DNA from: DATACQ01 sp036555515
GTDB taxonomy: Bacteria > Desulfobacterota > Binatia > UBA9968
DNA length: 32,605 bases
Assembly: GCA_036555515.1 (NCBI GenBank)
Contig: DATBLC010000056.1
Location: 1-32,605 of the forward strand
Direction of reading: 5' to 3'
Positions 15,286-22,184 of this stretch are shown one piece after another (the first letter of the stretch is position 1; the number at the start of each line of letters is the position of its first letter). Made by a program: the position numbers and the translations under genes. The notes beneath the pieces were generated by a model. The model was given only the letters and a program-made list of their open reading frames with translations. It did no database searches and was not told the origin of the DNA.

Positions 15286-15317
15286 AACTTTGAACGTCGC
15301 CCATTGAACCTTCAACG
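15286..15317. repeat. TTGAAC/GTTCAA repeat cluster C
   Basis: AACTTTGAACG (15286-15296) then CCATTGAACCTTCAACG (15301-15317). It lies between the MITE and the stop of the MscS gene, mirroring cluster B in opposite orientation. Confidence 0.55.
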
Positions 15318-15330
15318 CTTGCGAGCCGGG

Positions 15331-16263
15331 CTAGTTGCGACTTTCGACAACACCGTCCGCCGCTTTCACAGCAAACTGAAACGGCGGGCTCGCCTCGCCC
15401 ATGTAGAGAGTGCGGTGCGGAAACGGAATCCCGATGCCCTCGCCGTCGAAGGCCTTCTTAAGTCTGCGGCGGTACTCCCGTCCCACGGTCCATTGCTGCA
15501 GCGGCAGGGTTCTCAACCGCGCCTTGATATTCACCGCCGAGTCGGCAAACTGATCGACGCCGAATATCTCGATGGGCTCGAGCATCAACGAACCATAGAG
15601 CGCTTCCGCTTGCATCCCGGTTCCCACCCGGCGCATGATTTCGACCACCCGGTCGGTGTCTTCTTTATAGGCTACCGCAATATCGAGGACATAGGCGGAC
15701 CACCCCTTGGTTCGGTTGGCGAGCGTGGCGACTGTCCCGTTGGGAAACACATGAACCACACCCTCGAGATCGCGCAGCACGATGGTGCGGAAGCTGATAG
15801 CTTCGACGAGCCCGCCGGTGCCGTTGATTACCGCGATATCGCCGACGCGCACCTGGTTCTCGAGAATCAGAAAAAAGCCGCTCACGAGATCGCGCACGAG
15901 ATTCTGCGCGCCGAAGCCCACCGCCAGTCCGACAACACCGGCGCCGGCGAGAATCGGCCCGATGTTGACGCCGACGTGGCTCAAGGAAGTCACGACCGCG
16001 ACGAACCAGACCAGCACCACCGCAATCGTGCGCAGCACGCCGATGAGGGTCTTGATGCGATTACCCCCCGCGCCAGGGACTTGTTCCGTGAATTCCGCGG
16101 CGCGGGTGAGCAGCCGTTCCAGTTTATCGAGGGCGATGCGCAAGACTTTAATGACGACATAAGCGGCGATCACAATCAACGCAATGCGCAGCGACGTTTG
16201 CGCCGCTTCAATCCCCATATCGACGAGTTTCGGAGTAATTTCCTTCGCGTAAGATTCAAACAT
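15331..16263 (-). CDS. Small-conductance mechanosensitive channel (MscS family)
   Basis: A 310-residue MscS-type channel that opens under membrane tension to release solutes on osmotic downshock. Helices are at about 25-44 and 75-95, and the pore helix TM3 is in the Gly/Ala-rich run GPILAGAGVVGLAVGFGAQNLVRDLVSGFFLILENQVRVGD (about 102-142), which is diagnostic. The beta domain follows (VEAISFRTIVLRDLEGVVHVFPNG, 153-176), then the cytoplasmic cage domain. AGGAGG stands nine bases before the ATG at 16263; the frame extends 22 codons upstream, but that part has no ribosome site. The gene ends just after repeat cluster C. The channel's size matches the core MscS type. Confidence 0.94.
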   Translation of the reverse strand: MFESYAKEITPKLVDMGIEAAQTSLRIALIVIAAYVVIKVLRIALDKLERLLTRAAEFTEQVPGAGGNRIKTLIGVLRTIAVVLVWFVAVVTSLSHVGVNIGPILAGAGVVGLAVGFGAQNLVRDLVSGFFLILENQVRVGDIAVINGTGGLVEAISFRTIVLRDLEGVVHVFPNGTVATLANRTKGWSAYVLDIAVAYKEDTDRVVEIMRRVGTGMQAEALYGSLMLEPIEIFGVDQFADSAVNIKARLRTLPLQQWTVGREYRRRLKKAFDGEGIGIPFPHRTLYMGEASPPFQFAVKAADGVVESRN

Positions 16264-16494
16264 ACCGGCTAACCTCCTGGCGTGCTGGATTGTGGTCGCG
16301 GGAACAAGATCCGAGAGTAACAAATACAAGCATCACGTTCGACTGGCCGCCGGGGTCAAAAAAAATCGCGGTTGGCTATGGGCGAGAACGCTGATAAAGG
16401 AAGGGTTTTTTAAGAAACTTTGGCAGTAACGCCGGCGCGGACTTCGATTTCTAGTTTTGGTCGGATGGGAGTCGAGACGCGAGACCAGCCCGGT

Positions 16495-17289
16495 TTATGC
16501 ATCTAACCCCTCCGGCCGGGCTAAAAGCGCTTGTATATCCTGTAGCCACGGGTCGTTTTGGATCAAGCGCGCGAAGTTGCCGTGTACGAGTCGTTCGATT
16601 CGCTCGGGCGTTGACTGCCGTAATCCAGCCACCGTTTCGACGACATTGGCAATGGCCCCAGGCATGCCAAGTTCGCCGTTCAACCATTTCAATCCACCCG
16701 GGTTATCGGTTTCAGTCAAAAGCAGATGATCGGGAATCTCATCGGCGATGGCTTTGATGCGATCCGAGTAATGCACTTCGACGCCGACCGTGAAAAAACA
16801 GCCGTACTGAATCATTGCGCGCAGGATATCCAGCGGGCCGGAGTACCAGTGAATGATGGGGCGCCGGACCTCGTACTTTTCGAGCAAATCGAGGATCTCC
16901 TTTTCTCCGCCCTTGGTGTGGAGATTGACGATTTTATTTTGCTCGCGCGACGCGGCGAAGAAATATTCAAGCACTTTAATCTGCGCTGGAAAGGTCGACG
17001 TGTCTTTCTCCCAGTGAAAATCGAGGCCGATTTCGCCGATGGCGGGACTGCTCTCGGTGAGCGAATCCAATTCACGCAGGCGTCCGGCATATTGCCGCGC
17101 GCGTCTCGGATGTACGCCGAATGTCGGCAGGACCAGCGGCGACCGTTCGGCGATTACCTTCAATTCGGCGTAAGACGACGAGTCCATAGCTGTGGCCACG
17201 GTCAGTATCTTTCGCTGCTCGATTTCCCGCATAGCATCGTCGAGCAGGTCGCCATATTTGTCTAGATGGACATGAGCGTCGATGAGCAT
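16495..17289 (-). CDS. TatD-family metal-dependent hydrolase
   Basis: A 264-residue TIM-barrel hydrolase related to TatD DNases. Metal ligands are visible: His6 and His8 in DAHVHLD, Glu86 in GEIGLDFHW, His124 in LHTKGGE, His147 in HWYSG and Asp195 in TETDNPGG. TatD enzymes are Mg-dependent 3'-5' exonucleases linked to DNA repair and quality control; this branch (with HTKGGE and HWYSG) is more divergent, so the substrate may differ. No signal peptide is seen, so it is cytoplasmic. Start is the ATG at 17289. The MscS gene starts 231 bp downstream on the same strand, with no strong terminator between them. Confidence 0.9.
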   Translation of the reverse strand: MLIDAHVHLDKYGDLLDDAMREIEQRKILTVATAMDSSSYAELKVIAERSPLVLPTFGVHPRRARQYAGRLRELDSLTESSPAIGEIGLDFHWEKDTSTFPAQIKVLEYFFAASREQNKIVNLHTKGGEKEILDLLEKYEVRRPIIHWYSGPLDILRAMIQYGCFFTVGVEVHYSDRIKAIADEIPDHLLLTETDNPGGLKWLNGELGMPGAIANVVETVAGLRQSTPERIERLVHGNFARLIQNDPWLQDIQALLARPEGLDA

Positions 17290-17629
17290 AGGCTGCCGAT
17301 TCTAGCCGAAACGGGCGCTTTTTCCAGCCCTCATGGCTGTTATTAGTCGGAAAGAAACAGCGCTCTCTTTGCGGCGGCGCGGCGGCGCTGTCAATGGTCG
17401 TACAGGTTCTAGGTTCAAAATGGCGCCTTCGGCGCGGTTCAGGGTTTCACGTTCAAGTTTCAAGGTTGAGACGCGGGGACGTTGAACATTGATCGTTGAA
17501 CGTTGAACGGGCGAAGCCGTTGAACTTTGAACGGCCATCGTTTCCTGACCCTGCCCAGCGCTTGACCTGTTTCGAGTTAGCAGCTAGCGTTGGGCGAAAA
17601 ACTCAGCTTACCGGCCCAGGAGGACGACT
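17290..17629. repeat. Divergent intergenic region carrying TTGAAC repeat cluster D (17411-17535)
   Basis: The 340 bp between two divergent genes hold no open frame of note. From 17411 to 17535 there are many TTGAAC or GTTCAA-type units, including GTTGAACATTGATCGTTGAA and TTGAACTTTGAAC. A hairpin GCGCC-TTC-GGCGC is at 17423-17435. Left-half units read mainly GTTCAA and right-half units mainly TTGAAC, so the whole block can fold on itself. Promoters for both flanking genes must lie here, but I cannot place them. Confidence 0.6.
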
Positions 17630-18592
17630 ATGGGATTTACACGCCGCGAATTTATCGGAAAAGTGACGCTTGCCGCCGCCGGCTTGCCGCTCATGAGCGG
17701 GTCTGGCTGGGCGCAGACCAAAAGCAAGTTGGGCTATATGAAGATAGTTGACAACGCGCCGATGTTCGTCGCTATGGAACGGGGTTTCTTCAAGGCAGCC
17801 GGGCTGGAGCTCGAAACCCTGCCGATGGCCGGCGGCGCTGTGATCGTGCAAGGCGTCACCTCCGGCGATTTGCAGTTCGGCTGGACGAACGTGATTTCCC
17901 TTTATCAGGCGCATGTGGAGGGGTTCGATTTCAAGTTCATCAGCGGCGGCGCTACCAACGTCAAGGGGACAAACGATACCCACGCGCTGCTGGTGGCAAA
18001 AGCATCACCCATCAACAGCGCGAAGGATCTCGAAGGCAAGACCGTGGCGGTGAATACGTTGAATAACATCGTCCATCTCATGGTGATGGCCTGGATCGAC
18101 AAGAACGGCGCGAGCTCCGCCAAGGTGAAATTCGTCGAGGTACCGTTTCCGCAGATGGAAGCGGCACTGGTGGCCGGCAAAATTGACGCCGCCAGCGCGC
18201 AAGAGCCCTTTCCGAGCGCGGCGCTTGCCAAGGGTGTCGCCCGGGTGCTCGCCCATCCCTGGAGCGACGTGATCGGGAAATTCCTTATCGCCAGTTGGTT
18301 CGCGTCGGACAAATGGCTGCAAAAGAATAAGCCGACCGCGCAAGCATTCATTACGGCGCTCAACCGTGGGATCGACGCCGTCGGAACCGATCCCAAGACG
18401 AGCCGCGAAGCGATTGCCAAGTGGACCGGCTTGAATCCGGATTTGGCCGGTAAGATCCCACTGCCGGTGTTTGAGAAAGGGGTATCGGAAAAAGACCTGC
18501 AAGTGACCATCGATCTCACGCGGAAGTACAAGCTGATTCCCCGCGCGTTCAAGGCCCGGGATGTCATCAGCGAGCTGGCGCCGAAGGGGTGA
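17630..18592 (+). CDS. ABC transporter substrate-binding protein, Tat-exported, NMT1 type
   Basis: A 320-residue periplasmic binding protein, first gene of a complete ABC import operon. The N-terminus has a twin-arginine motif (TRREFIGK, residues 4-11) and a hydrophobic LAAAGLPLMSGSG region before the AQ cleavage site, so export by the Tat system is likely. The mature part has MKIVDNAPMFVAMERGFFKAAGLELETLPM, GGAVIVQGVTSGDLQFGW and SAKDLEGKTVAVNTLNN, all typical of NitT/TauT receptors. AGGAGG is six bases before the ATG. A hairpin in the following 69-bp gap separates it from the ATPase gene and could favour higher expression of the receptor. Ligand unknown. Confidence 0.95.
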   Translation: MGFTRREFIGKVTLAAAGLPLMSGSGWAQTKSKLGYMKIVDNAPMFVAMERGFFKAAGLELETLPMAGGAVIVQGVTSGDLQFGWTNVISLYQAHVEGFDFKFISGGATNVKGTNDTHALLVAKASPINSAKDLEGKTVAVNTLNNIVHLMVMAWIDKNGASSAKVKFVEVPFPQMEAALVAGKIDAASAQEPFPSAALAKGVARVLAHPWSDVIGKFLIASWFASDKWLQKNKPTAQAFITALNRGIDAVGTDPKTSREAIAKWTGLNPDLAGKIPLPVFEKGVSEKDLQVTIDLTRKYKLIPRAFKARDVISELAPKG

Positions 18593-18595
18593 ATC

Positions 18596-18645
18596 TGATG
18601 GAGTGACGGGTTTCTCTTCGATTGAAATACTCCAACACTCCATCA
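18596..18645 (+). promoter_or_regulatory. Inter-cistronic hairpin between binding protein and ATPase genes
   Basis: TGATGGAGTG (18596-18605) is the exact reverse complement of CACTCCATCA (18636-18645), with a 30-nt loop. A further CACTCCATT follows (18645-18653). It starts 4 bp after the binding-protein stop. In ABC operons such hairpins often protect the upstream receptor message or reduce read-through; this role is inferred. Confidence 0.5.
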
Positions 18646-18661
18646 CTCCATTCTTTTCTCC

Positions 18662-19432
18662 ATGCCGATCCTCGAAGTCGAAAATCTCTCCAAGAGCTAT
18701 CGTCAACTGCGCGGCCAGAACACTCCGGCCATCGGCAACGTCACTTGCAAGGTGGAAGCGGGAGAATTCGTTTCCTTCGTCGGGCCGTCGGGCTGCGGCA
18801 AAACGACTTTGTTAATGACCATTGCCGGCCTGATCGAGCCGACATCGGGCCGGGTGATCGTCAAAGGCAAAGAAGTCAAAGGGCCGCCGCCCAACCTCGT
18901 TCTGGTTTTTCAGGAATACAATCGGTCCCTGTTCGCCTGGCGCACCATCATGGGCAATGTGCGCTTCGGTTTGGAGGCGCGCGGCGACCGAACGCCTGGC
19001 GCCGAATCGAAGACCAGAGAGCTGCTCGATCTCGTGGGCCTCAAGGGTTTTGAGAAACATTATCCCTGGGAACTTTCCGGCGGCATGCAGCAGCGCGTTG
19101 CCATCGCCCGCGCGCTCGCCTACGAGCCCGAGGTGCTGCTGATGGACGAGCCCTTCGGCTCCCTCGACGCGCTGACTCGCCTGGAGTTGGAAGACACGCT
19201 GCTCAGAGTGTGGGCCGAGCTCAAGACGACGATTTTGTTTATCACCCACGACATCGAGGAAGCGATCTATCTTTCCGATCGCATCTGGGTTTTGAGCCGC
19301 CGGCCTTCGCAAATAATTCAGGAGTTGCCGGTGAAATTTCCCCGGCCGCGCAATCAGCTGGCGACCCGTGCCGAAGCGCATTTCATGACCATGCGTAATG
19401 AAATCTACCGCCAGATCGGCCACGCGCCATGA
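18662..19432 (+). CDS. ABC transporter ATPase, NitT/TauT type
   Basis: A 256-residue ATPase with complete motifs: Walker A GPSGCGKTT (41-49), Q-loop Gln84 in FQEYNRSLFAWRT, signature LSGGMQQ (138-144), Walker B VLLMDEP (158-164), D-loop GSLD and switch His196 in FITHDIEEA. It is the energising subunit of the importer formed with the flanking receptor and two permeases. Its stop overlaps the next start by four bases (ATGA), implying translational coupling. The ATG at 18662 has no strong Shine-Dalgarno; the repeat-like CACTCCAT sequence precedes it. Confidence 0.96.
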   Translation: MPILEVENLSKSYRQLRGQNTPAIGNVTCKVEAGEFVSFVGPSGCGKTTLLMTIAGLIEPTSGRVIVKGKEVKGPPPNLVLVFQEYNRSLFAWRTIMGNVRFGLEARGDRTPGAESKTRELLDLVGLKGFEKHYPWELSGGMQQRVAIARALAYEPEVLLMDEPFGSLDALTRLELEDTLLRVWAELKTTILFITHDIEEAIYLSDRIWVLSRRPSQIIQELPVKFPRPRNQLATRAEAHFMTMRNEIYRQIGHAP

Positions 19433-20208
19433 ACGGCTACAAGAATATTAATTGGCTCGGCTGGCTCGTATTCGCCGGGCTGATTCTGCTCTGGGAGCAC
19501 GGCGCGCGCGCGAGCCCCAAGCTGCAATTTTACATACCGCCGGTGAGCCAAATTATCGCCGCCCTGGGCCAGTTGTTCGCGTCGGGACAAATCTCCGGTC
19601 ATCTGCTTTCGACGCTTAGCCGTTTTCTCGAAGGCTATGTGATCGCCGCGCTGCTCGCGGTTTCGTCAGGCGTCCTGCTCGGCCATTTTCGCTTCGCTTT
19701 CGGTCTATTGGCGGTCTTCATCGAATTTTTACGCCCTATGCCGTCGGTGGCGATCATTCCCGTCGCCGTGCTCACGCTCGGTATCGGCGACGCGATGATT
19801 GTGGCGGTGACCGTTTACGCCAGCCTGTGGCCTATACTCGTCAATACCATTGACGGAGTGAGCCATATCGAGCCGACGCTAATCGATACCGCGCGGACGT
19901 TCGGCTTGCGCCGCTGGGCCATCTTGTGGAGGGTAATCCTGCCCGGCGCCGCGCCATACATAGTTACTGGCTTGAGAATCAGCCTGTCCATCGCCCTCAT
20001 TCTGGTCACCACGGCTGAGATGATTGCCGGCAGCCGGGGACTGGGCTTTTTCATTTTGGATCAGGAGCGTTCTTTTAACAGTGGCAATATGTACGCGGGG
20101 ATCATAATCGTGGCTGCCCTGGGCTATGGACTCAATCGGTTGTTTCTGGTCTTAGAGGGAAAGGCGCTCGCCTGGCGCCGGGGTATGCTCGCCCGCGAGT
20201 CGGCATAG
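19429..20208 (+). CDS. ABC transporter permease, SsuC/TauC type (first)
   Basis: A 259-residue inner-membrane permease of the BPD_transp_1 family with about six helices, the first at NWLGWLVFAGLILLW (8-22). The EAA loop that contacts the ATPase is DTARTFGLRRWAILWRVILPGAAPYIVTGLRI (about 149-180). EFLRPMPSVAIIPVAVL is also typical of this subfamily. It overlaps the ATPase gene by 4 bp and is followed after 2 bp by a second, paralogous permease, so the pore is probably a heterodimer. Confidence 0.95.
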   Translation: MNGYKNINWLGWLVFAGLILLWEHGARASPKLQFYIPPVSQIIAALGQLFASGQISGHLLSTLSRFLEGYVIAALLAVSSGVLLGHFRFAFGLLAVFIEFLRPMPSVAIIPVAVLTLGIGDAMIVAVTVYASLWPILVNTIDGVSHIEPTLIDTARTFGLRRWAILWRVILPGAAPYIVTGLRISLSIALILVTTAEMIAGSRGLGFFILDQERSFNSGNMYAGIIIVAALGYGLNRLFLVLEGKALAWRRGMLARESA

Positions 20209-20210
20209 AC

Positions 20211-20987
20211 ATGTATGAATCAAAGCTCAACGGCTTTTTCTTTATGCTGGTTTTGATGTTGGCCTGGGAGCTGGTGGCGCGATTGGAGTGGGTGAATCCG
20301 TTGATTGTCCCACCGCTGAGCAGAATCGTTGCATCCTTCGGTTCACTGATGGGGTCGGGCGAAATTCCCTCGCAAGTCCTCGCCAGCATGAAACGGGCCG
20401 CCGTCGGTTACTTCTTGGCCGCGGCGGTTTTTATTCCTTTGGGAATTCTAATGGGGCTCTTCGAGCGCTGCTATCGGGCTCTGGAAGTAGTGATTGAAAT
20501 GCTCCGGCCGATTCCGCCGCCGGTGGTGATCCCAGTGGCGCTCCTATTCTTCGGCCTGGAAGACGAGATGAAGATTTTCGTGATCTTTTTTTCCTGCTCC
20601 TGGCCGATCCTGCTCAATACACTCGACGGCGTAAGAAATATCGACCGGCTGCTCTTGAACACCGCCCGGACCTTCGGTGTATCTCACGTAAAAATTATTT
20701 GGCAGGTGGTCCTGCCCGCCTGCTCGCCGCAAATCATGACCGGCCTCAGAGTTAGCTTGCCGATCACGCTCATTCTTGTCGTGATTTCGGAAATGGTGGG
20801 GAGCACCGATGGGATCGGCTATTTCATTCTCGACTCCCAGCGGCGCTTCAAAGTCGCGCAGATGTACGCCGGGATGCTTGCGCTGGCGATTTTGGGCTAC
20901 GCGTTGAATCTACTTTTCAATCTCGCGCACCGCGCGCTGTTGCCGTGGCACTGGGGAATGCTGCGAAGGATGAATTCAAAAGGATAA
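20211..20987 (+). CDS. ABC transporter permease, SsuC/TauC type (second)
   Basis: A 258-residue paralogue of the preceding permease. Helices include FFFMLVLMLAWELVARL and YFLAAAVFIPLGILMGLF. EMLRPIPPPVVIPVALLFFGL parallels the first permease and the EAA loop is NTARTFGVSHVKIIWQVVLPACSPQIMTGLRV. Having two different permeases, rather than one homodimeric protein, is less common for NitT/TauT systems and defines a subfamily of importers. The gene ends the operon 7 bp before a long hairpin. Confidence 0.94.
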   Translation: MYESKLNGFFFMLVLMLAWELVARLEWVNPLIVPPLSRIVASFGSLMGSGEIPSQVLASMKRAAVGYFLAAAVFIPLGILMGLFERCYRALEVVIEMLRPIPPPVVIPVALLFFGLEDEMKIFVIFFSCSWPILLNTLDGVRNIDRLLLNTARTFGVSHVKIIWQVVLPACSPQIMTGLRVSLPITLILVVISEMVGSTDGIGYFILDSQRRFKVAQMYAGMLALAILGYALNLLFNLAHRALLPWHWGMLRRMNSKG

Positions 20988-20993
20988 ATTCAG

Positions 20994-21070
20994 AAAGGAT
21001 GAAGGCTGAAGGATGAAGTCTATTGCTTGGAATTTGTCCTTCCGCTTTCACCTTCCTCCTTCATCCTTCC
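20994..21070. terminator. Long hairpin between convergent genes (bidirectional terminator-like)
   Basis: AAAGGATGAAGGCTGAAGG and ATGAAG (20994-21018) pair with CTTTCACCTTCCTCCTTCA and TCCTTCC (21045-21070), about 20 of 26 pairs. It begins 6 bp after the permease stop and ends 2 bp before the FAH-protein stop on the other strand, so it fills the whole gap. The purine/pyrimidine asymmetry (GGATGAAGG units) marks it as repeat-derived rather than a standard GC hairpin with U-tract. Confidence 0.6.
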
Positions 21071-21072
21071 GG

Positions 21073-21984
21073 TCAGATCTTATGGATGCCGCCGCCTTCG
21101 GGTGGCTTGGGCTGGTCTCGTCCAGGCAGCCAGTCCACCGTCTTGCGCGGGCTGTTGCCGGTGATGAGAAATTTAGCGCGGCCCAGGTTCTCGAATTCAA
21201 TTTCAATGGTGTCGCCGGAATTTACCGGCATTAAGCCTTCGTGAAACGTGCCGGTGGCGACGATGTCTCCTGGACTGAGTTGGACGAATTTCGTGAGCCA
21301 GGCGATCTGATTGGGAATTTTATGCGCCATGTTACCGGTGTTATAATTCTGCCGAGGCTCGCCATTGGTCCAGGATTTTACCACGACGTTGTGCGGGTCC
21401 GGGATTTCATCTTTGGTTATGATCCACGGACCGCAGCAGCCATGTGTGCCCTGGCCCTTGCCGATGAATTGCGTTCGGCGCACGAGACCCCGGGTTGAAA
21501 TGTCAAAGGTCGGCACATAGCCGAACACGTAATCCAGCCCCTTCTTCTCAGGAACGTCTTTGGCAGTCTTGCCGATGACGAAACTAAATTCGGCCTCCGG
21601 CTGATAAACCACGCAGGCAGGAATGTCTCGCAATTCGACGCTTTCCCCTGGCCCTACGAGGTCTGGGGATTTGTAGAAATACTCGTTGGGAAAATTGTCA
21701 GCGGTGCGTCCGGGGCGGTCGATATAATTGCTGAAGGCGGCAAGAAACTTGCCGGGGCGCGCCAGGGGACTACGAAGCTGCACGCTATCCAGCGGCACGC
21801 CCTCTTGCTCAGCCAGCACTTTCTCGAAGCGGCGGCGGTATTTGCGCCACCCTTCGATGATTTCTTCCATGACGCGCTCAGGGCCCTTGGCCTTGCGCGC
21901 GCTTACGGTGTCGCTGACATCCACCACCATGTTGGCGTTTTTGATAACGCCGATTCGGTCGTCATTAAAGCGTAGGATCTTCAA
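21073..21984 (-). CDS. Fumarylacetoacetate hydrolase (FAH)-family protein
   Basis: A 303-residue FAH-superfamily enzyme. The catalytic metal site is visible as Glu130 and Glu132 in QPEAEFSFVIGK, and Asp161 in the TFDISTRG loop. GKGQGTHGCCGPWI (175-188) and the late GDIVATGTFHEG (239-250) are signature blocks. Family members hydrolyse or decarboxylate acylpyruvates and related oxo-acids, including fumarylpyruvate from the gentisate route. The start is TTG at 21984, with GGGAGG six bases upstream. It is the last gene of the minus-strand catabolic block. A 200-bp gap with repeat cluster E separates it from the PrpD gene. Confidence 0.93.
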   Translation of the reverse strand: MKILRFNDDRIGVIKNANMVVDVSDTVSARKAKGPERVMEEIIEGWRKYRRRFEKVLAEQEGVPLDSVQLRSPLARPGKFLAAFSNYIDRPGRTADNFPNEYFYKSPDLVGPGESVELRDIPACVVYQPEAEFSFVIGKTAKDVPEKKGLDYVFGYVPTFDISTRGLVRRTQFIGKGQGTHGCCGPWIITKDEIPDPHNVVVKSWTNGEPRQNYNTGNMAHKIPNQIAWLTKFVQLSPGDIVATGTFHEGLMPVNSGDTIEIEFENLGRAKFLITGNSPRKTVDWLPGRDQPKPPEGGGIHKI

Positions 21985-22110
21985 AGTTTACCTCCCTGGT
22001 GAAATTGCGCCTATCATTGCGATAATGAACAGTCATTGTCAAACCTGACAGACTGTCTCGAAGAAGCAAACCAAAGGCCGTTTCGGTCTTGAACGATGGC
22101 TTCCATTCTT

Positions 22111-22174
22111 AAAGTTCCAAGTTCAATGTTCAACGTAAAGACAGCGAACCGCAGATCACAACATTGAACTTTGA
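22111..22174. repeat. TTGAAC/GTTCAA repeat cluster E with 12-bp perfect inverted repeat
   Basis: AAGTTCAATGTT (22119-22130) is the exact reverse complement of AACATTGAACTT (22160-22171). GTTCAACG follows the left arm. It lies just downstream of the PrpD-family stop and could act as a transcript end or stabiliser for that gene. Member of the same dispersed family as clusters A-D. Confidence 0.6.
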
Positions 22175-22184
22175 GCCAACTCGA

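Noticed and set aside
15011..15304. 97-codon minus-strand frame across MITE copy 2
   Set aside because: In copy 1 the same frame has stops before its last 34 codons and the differences are not mainly synonymous, so it is unlikely to encode a protein.
16356..16370. Run of eight A/T between MscS and TatD as a terminator for TatD
   Set aside because: No clear stem precedes the run on the minus strand.
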